From an uncultured Actinomycetospora sp. (GTDB taxonomy: Bacteria > Actinomycetota > Actinomycetes > Mycobacteriales > Pseudonocardiaceae), in assembly GCA_902805495.1 (NCBI GenBank), contig CADCTH010000211.1:1-6788 (forward strand): DNA of 6,788 nt, in the 5' to 3' direction. The notes under the pieces were generated by a model, which was given only the letters and a program-made list of their open reading frames with translations, was not told where the DNA came from and ran no database searches. How positions within the stretch are numbered: position 1 is the stretch's first letter; each line of letters begins with the position of its first letter. Shown here one piece after another: positions 1 to 4,675 of the stretch. The translations under genes were made by a program, and so were the position numbers.

Positions 1-17
1 CCGTCGCGTCGGCGGGG

Positions 18-23
18 TATGAC
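18..23 (+). promoter_or_regulatory. Putative -10 element for the Suc_Fer-like gene (leaderless)
   Basis: TATGAC ends 6 nt before the ATG at 30, the distance expected if the transcript begins at the start codon. The matching -35 would lie outside the window, so only half of the promoter can be judged. Confidence 0.35.
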
Positions 24-29
24 GGAGTC

Positions 30-986
30 ATGACCACGTCGGAGCTGGCCGCCGCGACGTTCCGCTGCTCGGAGGCCGCCCGCGACCGCGACGACCCGTT
101 CGTCGCGACCGCCCCGCCGGCCCGGGCCTGGCTCCTCGTCGAGCACCCCGGCCCGTGGGGCCACCAGGCGCTCGGCGGCGCGGGCTACGCGCCCGAGGTC
201 GTCGACGCCGTCGATGCCTTCTGCCGGGCGCGTGGCGCGCGCTTCCAGCTGATCCGCCGGTCGCGCGCCCGCGGCGAGGGCCCGGCCGACCACGGCCGGT
301 TCGCCATCGTCGACACGACCCCGGGCGCGGAGTCCGTGCGCTGGGGACGGGTGGGCTCGGCCGACGAGCTGGCCGCCGCGCTCGCCGACGTCGAGGCCGT
401 GACCACGCCGTCGTCGGAGCCGATCTACCTCGTGTGCGCCCACGGCCGCCACGACGCGTGCTGCGCGATGCGCGGGCGCCCGGTCGCCGCGGCGCTCGCC
501 ATGGAGCACCCCGACCGCACCTGGGAGACCACGCACACCGGCGGCGACCGGTTCGCCGCCAACGTGGTGGTGCTGCCGGACGGCCTCGTGCTCGGGCGGG
601 TGCCGGCCACCGAGGCCCTCGCGGTGGTCGAGCGCTACGCCGCCGGCGAGGTCCACACGACCTGGGTGCGCGGGCGTTCGGGGCTCACCGCGCCCGCCCA
701 GGCCGCCCAGCACCACGCCCGCCTGGCCTACGACGAGCACGGCGTGGACGCGCTGCGCGTGCTCGGCGCCGAGGTCCGCGAGCAGGGCGTCACCGAGGTC
801 TCGCTCGACGGCGGCCCCGCCCGCGGGACGGTGACCGTGACCGTCCGCGAGCGCTGGGTCGCCTCGCCCACGCCGCTGACGTGCTCGGCCGGACGGGCCG
901 CGAGCATGCGCGTCTACGACCTCGTCGACCTGACCGCCGCGTCCGGGTCCGGTCTCGACGTCACGGCCGCCGGAGCCGCGGGCTGA
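30..986 (+). CDS. Suc_Fer-like (sucrase/ferredoxin-like) family protein, thioredoxin-fold [2Fe-2S] type
   Basis: This 318-residue protein matches the Suc_Fer-like family, whose members combine a thioredoxin-like ferredoxin fold with a probable [2Fe-2S] site and are thought to be cytoplasmic redox proteins; the substrate is unknown. Visible signatures are an N-terminal FRCSEAAR (Cys13), the central CAHGRHDACCAMRGRP (Cys136, Cys144, Cys145), and HTGGDRFAANVVVLPDG at residues 169-185, which corresponds to the family's conserved H-GG-RFA-N stretch. A further Cys285 lies in the C-terminal part. The cysteines are candidate cluster ligands, which is an inference. The ATG at 30 is preferred because the family motif starts soon after it; GGAG at 24-27 is too close (2 nt) to act as a ribosome site, while TATGAC at 18-23 would place transcription start at the ATG. 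It is followed by a small stem-loop and appears to be a single-gene unit. The family call is confident; the function is not. Confidence 0.88.
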   Translation: MTTSELAAATFRCSEAARDRDDPFVATAPPARAWLLVEHPGPWGHQALGGAGYAPEVVDAVDAFCRARGARFQLIRRSRARGEGPADHGRFAIVDTTPGAESVRWGRVGSADELAAALADVEAVTTPSSEPIYLVCAHGRHDACCAMRGRPVAAALAMEHPDRTWETTHTGGDRFAANVVVLPDGLVLGRVPATEALAVVERYAAGEVHTTWVRGRSGLTAPAQAAQHHARLAYDEHGVDALRVLGAEVREQGVTEVSLDGGPARGTVTVTVRERWVASPTPLTCSAGRAASMRVYDLVDLTAASGSGLDVTAAGAAG

Positions 987-990
987 CGTA

Positions 991-1017
991 CGGAGTGACA
1001 CCGCAATCGTGACTCCG
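991..1017 (+). terminator. Possible stem-loop terminator after the Suc_Fer-like gene
   Basis: CGGAGT (991-996) is the exact reverse complement of ACTCCG (1012-1017), starting 5 nt after the TGA at 984-986. Inner pairing continues only weakly (998-999 with 1009-1010, after a G-G mismatch). There is no T-run. Actinobacterial terminators often lack one, so this is a plausible but weak terminator. Confidence 0.35.
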
Positions 1018-1093
1018 GGTGTGCATGACGTGCGGCCGACCGGGGCAAATTGCGCGTGCGGGACACCGCGCAGTACTCGACGGAGGCGTGGAC

Positions 1094-1366
1094 ATGGGAA
1101 TCATCAGCTGGATCATCCTGGGGCTCATCATCGGTGCCCTGGCCAAGCTCATCATGCCGGGCGACGACCCGGGCGGCATCATCGTCACGACGCTCATCGG
1201 CATCGTCGGCGCGCTGCTCGGCGGCTTCCTCGGCAGCGCGATCTTCGGCGTCAGCCTCGGCGGCTTCTTCGACCTGCGCACCTGGGTGCTCGGGATCGTC
1301 GGCTCGCTCATCCTGCTGGCGATCTACCGCGTCATCGTCGGGCGCCGGAGCAAGGTCAGACGGTAG
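1094..1366 (+). CDS. GlsB/YeaQ/YmgE family stress-response membrane protein
   Basis: A 90-residue hydrophobic protein of the GlsB/YeaQ/YmgE (transglycosylase-associated) family. These are small integral inner-membrane proteins linked to general or envelope stress in several bacteria; the molecular activity is not established. Three membrane segments are visible: about residues 3-21 (IISWIILGLIIGALAKLIM), 29-53, which is rich in Gly and Ile, and 63-82. The family-typical loop PGDDPGG sits at 22-28 after the first segment, and a basic tail (GRRSKVRR) ends the protein, consistent with a cytoplasmic C-terminus. Start chosen at ATG 1094 because GGAGG lies at 1082-1086, 7 nt upstream; longer in-frame starts would add a non-homologous polar stretch. 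The gap upstream contains TTGCGC (1050-1055) and TACTCG (1074-1079) 18 nt apart, only a weak promoter candidate. The gene ends 44 bp before the MarR-type start, with the next promoter immediately downstream. Confidence 0.9.
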   Translation: MGIISWIILGLIIGALAKLIMPGDDPGGIIVTTLIGIVGALLGGFLGSAIFGVSLGGFFDLRTWVLGIVGSLILLAIYRVIVGRRSKVRR

Positions 1367-1374
1367 CCGTTGCA

Positions 1375-1403
1375 TTGTGCACGATGTGATCGTGCCCTAG
1401 GTT
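1375..1403 (+). promoter_or_regulatory. Promoter of the MarR/OhrR-osmC unit
   Basis: TTGTGC (1375-1380) and TAGGTT (1398-1403) are separated by 17 nt. The second fits the actinobacterial TAnnnT form. It ends 7 nt before GTG 1411, so transcription probably starts at that codon. The -35 is poor beyond TTG. Confidence 0.5.
1379..1395. promoter_or_regulatory. Perfect 17-bp palindrome, probable OhrR-type operator
   Basis: GCACGAT-GTG-ATCGTGC is a perfect inverted repeat (7-bp arms, 3-nt centre). It sits between the predicted -35 and -10, so a bound dimer would block RNA polymerase. An overlapping imperfect dyad centred on GTGCAC (1373-1388, core ATTGTGCACGAT) may be a second half of the site. MarR-family thiol sensors commonly autoregulate through such palindromes; binding here is inferred. 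Confidence 0.6.
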
Positions 1404-1410
1404 GACGCAG

Positions 1411-1890
1411 GTGAGCACGGACGAGGGGGTCGAGGACGACCTGCTCCTCTCGGAGCAGGCCTGCTTCGCGCTCTACTCGGCGTCCCGCGCGGTCACCGAC
1501 GTCTATCGCCCCCTGCTCGCCGAGCTGGGGCTGACCTATCCGCAGTACCTCGTGCTCCTGGTCCTCTGGGAGTCCGAGCCGCGGACGGTCCGGGACGTCG
1601 GTGCCGCGCTCGCGCTCGACTACGGCACCGTCTCGCCGCTGCTCAAGCGGCTGGAGTCCGCCGGGTGGATCGCACGGCGCCGGGATCCCCGCGACGAGCG
1701 CTCGGTGACGGTGCACCTGACCGACGAGGGACGCGCGCTGCGCGCCCGCGTCGCCCACGTGCCCCGCACCATCGGGTGCGCCCTCGGTCTCGACGACCGG
1801 GCCCGTCGCGAGCTCGTCGTGCTCCTGCGGACGATCACCGCCTCGACCGTCGCCTTCCGCGACGTCGGGGACGGGACGTCCGCCGTCTGA
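1411..1890 (+). CDS. ohrR: MarR-family redox-sensing repressor, OhrR-like (two-cysteine type)
   Basis: A 159-residue winged-helix regulator closely resembling OhrR, which senses organic hydroperoxides through a reactive cysteine and represses a peroxidase gene. The sensor region LSEQACFALYSASR places Cys18 where OhrR carries its peroxidatic Cys; Tyr32 and Tyr43 match the two tyrosines that hydrogen-bond it. Residues 58-91 hold the recognition helix region (DYGTVSPLLKRLESAGWI) and 92-103 the wing (DPRDERSV). A second cysteine, Cys123 (TIGCALG), suits a two-Cys OhrR that forms an intersubunit disulfide. I chose GTG 1411 over the in-frame TTG at 1402 because TTG overlaps the predicted -10 and 1411 lies at the expected transcription start; there is no Shine-Dalgarno for either. 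osmC follows after 25 bp, indicating one operon under autoregulation. The symbol is by family resemblance only, because the partner is OsmC rather than Ohr. Confidence 0.85.
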   Translation: MSTDEGVEDDLLLSEQACFALYSASRAVTDVYRPLLAELGLTYPQYLVLLVLWESEPRTVRDVGAALALDYGTVSPLLKRLESAGWIARRRDPRDERSVTVHLTDEGRALRARVAHVPRTIGCALGLDDRARRELVVLLRTITASTVAFRDVGDGTSAV

Positions 1891-1904
1891 CCATCCCCCA
1901 CACC

Positions 1905-1910
1905 AGGAGG
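1905..1910 (+). promoter_or_regulatory. Strong ribosome binding site for osmC
   Basis: AGGAGG, 5 nt before ATG 1916. It fixes the osmC start and shows that this second gene of the unit uses Shine-Dalgarno initiation, unlike the probably leaderless first gene. Confidence 0.85.
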
Positions 1911-1915
1911 CCACG

Positions 1916-2353
1916 ATGCCGAGCCGCGACGCCACCACCCACTGGGAAGGCGGCCTGCAGGACGGGAAGGGCCAGGTCACCCTCGACTCGTCCAACGCGG
2001 GCCAGTTCAGCGTCTCGTTCCCGACGCGCGCCGAGGACCCGAACGGCCAGACCAGCCCGGAGGAGCTCATCGCCGCGGCGCACTCCTCGTGTCTGGCCAT
2101 GAACCTCTCGGGCGTGCTCGGTGGCGAGGGCCTCACCGCGCGCGCCATCGACGTCAGCGCCGAGGTGACCCTGTCGCCGGCCCAGGGCGGCGGCTTCGAG
2201 ATCAGCGGCATCGCGGTGACCCTGCGCGCGGAGGTCGACGGGGTCGACGCCGACCGCTTCCAGGAGCTGGCCGCGACCGCCGAGAAGACGTGCCCCGTGT
2301 CCAAGGCGCTGGCCGGCACCACGATCACGCTGGACGCCGCGCTCGCCGACTGA
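1916..2353 (+). CDS. osmC: OsmC family peroxiredoxin (organic hydroperoxide reductase)
   Basis: A 145-residue OsmC protein, almost the same length as Escherichia coli OsmC (143). OsmC proteins are cytoplasmic dimers that reduce organic hydroperoxides using two active-site cysteines. Here these are Cys59 in AAAHSSCLAMNLS and Cys126 in AEKTCPVSKAL; Arg38 (FPTRAE) and Glu50 (SPEELI) fit the other catalytic positions. The N-terminal THWEGGLQDGKG (8-19) and the pattern of the second cysteine motif place it in the OsmC rather than the Ohr subfamily. It lies 25 bp behind the OhrR-like repressor and ends 7 nt before a strong hairpin, so it is the last gene of that unit. It is probably derepressed when Cys18 of the regulator is oxidised. 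The family is confident; control by the adjacent repressor is inferred from position and the operator. Confidence 0.93.
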   Translation: MPSRDATTHWEGGLQDGKGQVTLDSSNAGQFSVSFPTRAEDPNGQTSPEELIAAAHSSCLAMNLSGVLGGEGLTARAIDVSAEVTLSPAQGGGFEISGIAVTLRAEVDGVDADRFQELAATAEKTCPVSKALAGTTITLDAALAD

Positions 2354-2360
2354 CCCCCTC

Positions 2361-2412
2361 CGGTGTCGGGGGGCGCGGCTACCGTGACGCCGTGCTGCGC
2401 TCCCCGACACCG
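2361..2412 (+). terminator. Strong stem-loop terminator after osmC
   Basis: Positions 2361-2379 pair with 2394-2412 in a continuous 19-bp stem containing two G-U pairs; the outer 11 bp (CGGTGTCGGGG / CCCCGACACCG) are perfect. The loop is 14 nt (2380-2393). It begins 7 nt past the osmC stop. It has no T-tract, as is usual for GC-rich actinobacterial terminators. The loop holds TACCGT, a promoter-like hexamer (see findings). Confidence 0.7.
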
Positions 2413-2423
2413 ACGGTGCTGGT

Positions 2424-2439
2424 CGCGGGGGGTCCCGCG
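2424..2439 (+). terminator. Second GC hairpin in the osmC-downstream gap
   Basis: CGCGGG (2424-2429) and CCCGCG (2434-2439) form a 6-bp GC-only stem with a GGGT loop, 11 nt after the larger hairpin. It could act as a back-up terminator or as structure in a leader. GC-rich DNA makes such hairpins easily, so confidence is low. Confidence 0.3.
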
Positions 2440-2453
2440 GGGCCCTGCGCCGG

Positions 2454-2459
2454 TACGCT
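2454..2459 (+). promoter_or_regulatory. Possible -10 element for the 65-residue gene and protease unit
   Basis: TACGCT fits TAnnnT and lies downstream of both hairpins and 30 nt before ATG 2490. It would give a leader of roughly 24 nt carrying the GGAGG site. No convincing -35 is present. Confidence 0.3.
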
Positions 2460-2489
2460 GGTGTCCCACGGCATCACCCGGGAGGCGCC

Positions 2490-2687
2490 ATGGCCGACGG
2501 ACCTGCCCACGCGGCCCGCACCGCGCGCCGCCGCATCGTCGAGCCCGGCGAGCCGGCGGGCGACCTCGCCACGCGGCTCCACCTCGACGACCCGGCGCTC
2601 CAGCGCCGCTACCGCGCCGACCTCGACCGCGTCCGCGACGCCGAGCTGCGCGCAGAGGTCGACACCGAGGGCGTCCGCCTCCACTAG
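2490..2687 (+). CDS. Small charged hypothetical protein, 65 residues
   Basis: I do not recognise this protein. It is 65 residues, rich in Arg, Asp, Glu and Ala, with no membrane segment, signal peptide or cysteine. The N-terminal part is basic (ARTARRR, 9-15). The C-terminal two-thirds (HLDDPALQRRYRADLDRVRD, 31-50) looks helical with alternating acidic and basic residues, which suggests a short coiled or packing helix. It is supported as a real gene by GGAGG at 2481-2485, 4 nt before the ATG, and by strong G/C preference at third codon positions in this frame. It precedes the cysteine-protease-like gene by only 9 nt in the same direction, so the two are probably co-transcribed and translationally coupled. 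It could be a partner, adaptor or inhibitor of that protein, but nothing in the sequence says which. Confidence 0.68.
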   Translation: MADGPAHAARTARRRIVEPGEPAGDLATRLHLDDPALQRRYRADLDRVRDAELRAEVDTEGVRLH

Positions 2688-2696
2688 CCGGCTCCG

Positions 2697-4205
2697 ATGA
2701 CCTGGTCGTTCCTGGCCTGGTCCCCCGACGACTCCGCGGGCGCGGTCTACGACGTCACGGTGCCGGGTGTGTGGGAGGAGCTGCTCGACTTCTACGCCGG
2801 CGGCGACCGCAGCCGCCCGCTCGAGCGCGTCGTCGCCATCGCCCGCGAGCACGGCGTGCGCAGCGTCGTCGTCGAGCAGCGCCACCTCGATCCCGACTGG
2901 CGCAGCGAGCACGGCGCCTTCCACGGCCGGCTGTTCCGGCGTCGCCCCTCGGTGTGCCACCGCTGGCACCTGTTCACCGACGACGTGCCCGCCGACCTCT
3001 CGCGCCTGCGCCCCGAGGCCTACCGCGGCTACGTCGTCCTGCGCCCGCTGCCCTCGACGCCGGTGGGCCGCACCATGATCGCGCCGCCGCCCGGGCTCGA
3101 GGGCGCCGTGCGGTGCGAGGCCACCGAGCGCCTGTCGCTGTTCGGGCACCCGCTGTGGATCACGGCGATGCCCTTCCTGAGCCAGGACGCGGAGTACCTG
3201 CGGTGCGCGCACGCCGTGCTGTGGATGGTGCTGCGCCACGCGCACCTCGCCCACGGGCTGCCGCGCCACCTCACCGCCGAGGTGCACGACGCCGCGCTCG
3301 GCGGCGTCATCGTGGGGCGTCAGGTGCCCAGCGAGGGGCTCTCGGTGCAGCAGATGCTCGCCGGCGCCACAGGGCTCGGGCTCTCCCCCGGCCTCATGCA
3401 CCTGCCCACCACGCGGGAGGAGGACGCCGCCGCGGACGCGGCGGCCGACCCCACCGCCGACCCCGTGGACGCCGCCGGGCGGGCCGACCCGCAGGCCGGG
3501 CGGCTCTCGCTGCGCGCCGTGCTCTGCCGCTACGTCAACAGCCAGCTCCCGCCGCTGGTGATCTCCTCGAGCCACGCGTGGGTCGTCGTCGCCTACCGCC
3601 GCGACCCCTCCGAGGACCGGCGCGTGACGCTGTGGCGCCACGACGACGCCCGCGGGCCGTACCTCGAGGTGGACGACCCGTTCGCCGAAGCCGAGGACGC
3701 CCACCGCCCCTGGCAGACCGCGATCCTCCCGCTCCTGCCCGCGATCTACGTGACGGCCGAGCGCGCCGAGGCCGCGGGCCGGCTGTGGTTCGCGGGCTAC
3801 CTCCGCCGCGCCGCCGCCGACGAGCCCGTGGCCCGCGCCGCCGCGGCCGGCGAGCTGACGTTCCGCACCTACGCGGTGCGCAGCGACCAGTTCCTCGAGG
3901 GGCTCGGCGCCCGCGGCGTCGACCCGGCGCTCGCCGACCTCTACCGCCTCGCCGCCCTGCCCGAGCACCTCTGGGTGGTCGAGGCCGTCGACCGCGCCGA
4001 GCGCCGGGCCGGGCGGCCGGACGTCGTGGGCGAGGCGCTGGTGGACGCCACCTCGTCGACCCACCACGAGCCGCTGCAGGAGGGCCTCGTCGCCCTGCAC
4101 GGCGGGCGCCTCGCCCACCGGATCGGGCCGGACCACGGCACGCGCCGCGACCTGCACCTCACCGACCCCGGCCACTACCGCACGGGGCGACCGGGCCGGG
4201 GGTGA
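2697..4205 (+). CDS. Predicted papain/C39-like cysteine protease-fold protein, 502 residues
   Basis: No named family is recognised with certainty. The pattern suggests a papain-like or C39-like thiol peptidase. FLSQDAEYLRCAHAVLWM (160-177) offers Gln163 for an oxyanion hole and Cys170 at the head of a hydrophobic helix; PPLVISSSHAWVVVAYRRD (285-303) supplies His293 at the start of a beta strand; YLEVDDPF (322-329) supplies Asp326 or Asp327. This order and spacing are typical of a Cys-His-Asp triad. About 160 residues precede the catalytic part and include YRGYVVLRPLPSTPVGRTMI (109-128), a probable strand pair with a conserved-looking GRT. Residues 241-266 form an Ala/Asp-rich low-complexity insert between Cys and His. 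Residues 386 onward form an alpha/beta tail. No signal peptide or membrane segment is seen, so it is probably cytoplasmic. The ATG at 2697 has no Shine-Dalgarno, but follows the upstream stop by 9 nt, suggesting coupling. It could instead be an inactive or transglutaminase-like relative. Confidence 0.72.
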   Translation: MTWSFLAWSPDDSAGAVYDVTVPGVWEELLDFYAGGDRSRPLERVVAIAREHGVRSVVVEQRHLDPDWRSEHGAFHGRLFRRRPSVCHRWHLFTDDVPADLSRLRPEAYRGYVVLRPLPSTPVGRTMIAPPPGLEGAVRCEATERLSLFGHPLWITAMPFLSQDAEYLRCAHAVLWMVLRHAHLAHGLPRHLTAEVHDAALGGVIVGRQVPSEGLSVQQMLAGATGLGLSPGLMHLPTTREEDAAADAAADPTADPVDAAGRADPQAGRLSLRAVLCRYVNSQLPPLVISSSHAWVVVAYRRDPSEDRRVTLWRHDDARGPYLEVDDPFAEAEDAHRPWQTAILPLLPAIYVTAERAEAAGRLWFAGYLRRAAADEPVARAAAAGELTFRTYAVRSDQFLEGLGARGVDPALADLYRLAALPEHLWVVEAVDRAERRAGRPDVVGEALVDATSSTHHEPLQEGLVALHGGRLAHRIGPDHGTRRDLHLTDPGHYRTGRPGRG

Positions 4206-4221
4206 ACCTCGGGACTGAGCC

Positions 4222-4623
4222 TCAGCGCGTGTCGTCCGGGAGCGCCCCGGCGATCGCCGGCCCGACGACGCCCGCCGCGGTCTCGCCGCCGGTGTCGTCG
4301 TCCGCGGCGGGCGGGTCGCTCCCCGCGTCCGGCGCCACCGGGCCGAGCGTGAGCCTGATGCGGTGGGTGTCGCTGCGCTCGCGCTCGCCGCGGCCGGACA
4401 CGTCGCCGGAGAGCACGAACCACTTCGCGCCCACCGACCCCTGCGCCTCGCGGCTGCGGCGCACCTCGACCGCCAGCTCGATCTCCACCTCGCGCACGCC
4501 GAGGCCATAACCCTCACCGTGGCGCCCCCGCGCGGCGACGAGGTCGCGCCGCAGCGCCAGCAGCACCTCGTCGAGCCCCAGCCCCTGGTCCTCGCTCACC
4601 GGCACGTCCCCCTGGTCGGTCAC
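4222..4623 (-). CDS. Trypco2 (trypsin-co-occurring domain 2) family protein
   Basis: A 133-residue protein whose residues 14-93 match the Trypco2 domain. A helix (LGLDEVLLALRRDLVAARGR) is followed by GLGVREVEIELAVEVRR, then KWFVLSGDVSG and the end motif THRIRLTLGP. Trypco2 was named because it recurs beside trypsin-like peptidases, mostly in actinobacteria, in loci discussed as conflict systems; its molecular role is not established. The tail from about 97 is a disordered Ala/Asp/Gly/Pro stretch. GTG 4623 is chosen because TACCGT (+ strand 4631-4636, read on minus) lies exactly 7 nt upstream. A second GTG nine codons downstream of sequence GTG AGC has a G-rich run before it and is an alternative start. 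The gene converges on the protease-like gene, with 16 bp between stops, and lies 52 bp downstream of the DUF222 gene on the same strand. No trypsin-like gene is present in the window. Confidence 0.8.
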   Translation of the reverse strand: MTDQGDVPVSEDQGLGLDEVLLALRRDLVAARGRHGEGYGLGVREVEIELAVEVRRSREAQGSVGAKWFVLSGDVSGRGERERSDTHRIRLTLGPVAPDAGSDPPAADDDTGGETAAGVVGPAIAGALPDDTR

Positions 4624-4630
4624 GACCCCG

Positions 4631-4636
4631 ACGGTA
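4631..4636 (-). promoter_or_regulatory. Putative -10 element for the Trypco2 gene (leaderless)
   Basis: Read on the minus strand this is TACCGT, followed by 7 nt and then GTG 4623. It is the same hexamer and spacing as seen before the DUF222 gene. It lies in the 52-bp gap after the DUF222 stop, so the Trypco2 gene probably has its own promoter. No clear -35 is seen. Confidence 0.45.
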
Positions 4637-4675
4637 GCGAGCCCGTCCGACACCGCCGCGGCCTCCGCGTCCGCA

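Noticed and set aside
1051..1072. TGCGCG/CGCGCA inverted repeat upstream of the GlsB-type gene
   Set aside because: A 6-bp GC-only stem with a 10-nt loop is common by chance at this base composition and has no clear link to the start or a terminator.
1324..2469. A 381-codon minus-strand frame over the marR and osmC region
   Set aside because: Spans two recognised + strand genes and their operator with no recognisable motif.
2392..2700. A leaderless GTG frame after TACCGT in the hairpin loop
   Set aside because: The product becomes a Ser/Arg/Ala/Pro-rich string and overlaps the better supported 65-residue gene in another frame.
4206..4221. Possible bidirectional terminator between the convergent genes
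   Set aside because: Only the short CTGAG-C-CTCAG palindrome (4215-4225) is present; its one-base centre cannot form a stable hairpin loop.
4247..4260. 14-bp perfect palindrome CCGGCGATCGCCGG, containing GCGATCGC
   Set aside because: Resembles the cyanobacterial HIP1 core but lies inside the 3' coding end of the Trypco2 gene in GC-rich DNA; a single copy is best explained by chance.
2363..4510. A 715-codon + strand frame overlapping the same region
   Set aside because: Extremely Arg/Pro/Ala-rich and repetitive, running through the protease-like gene and then through the Trypco2 gene; a frame shadow.
2379..4517. A 712-codon open frame on the minus strand opposite the protease-like gene
   Set aside because: Its product is a Val/Ala/Gly/Arg-rich low-complexity string with no motif, typical of the antisense of a high-GC gene. 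The + strand frame has a coherent Cys/His/Asp motif set.
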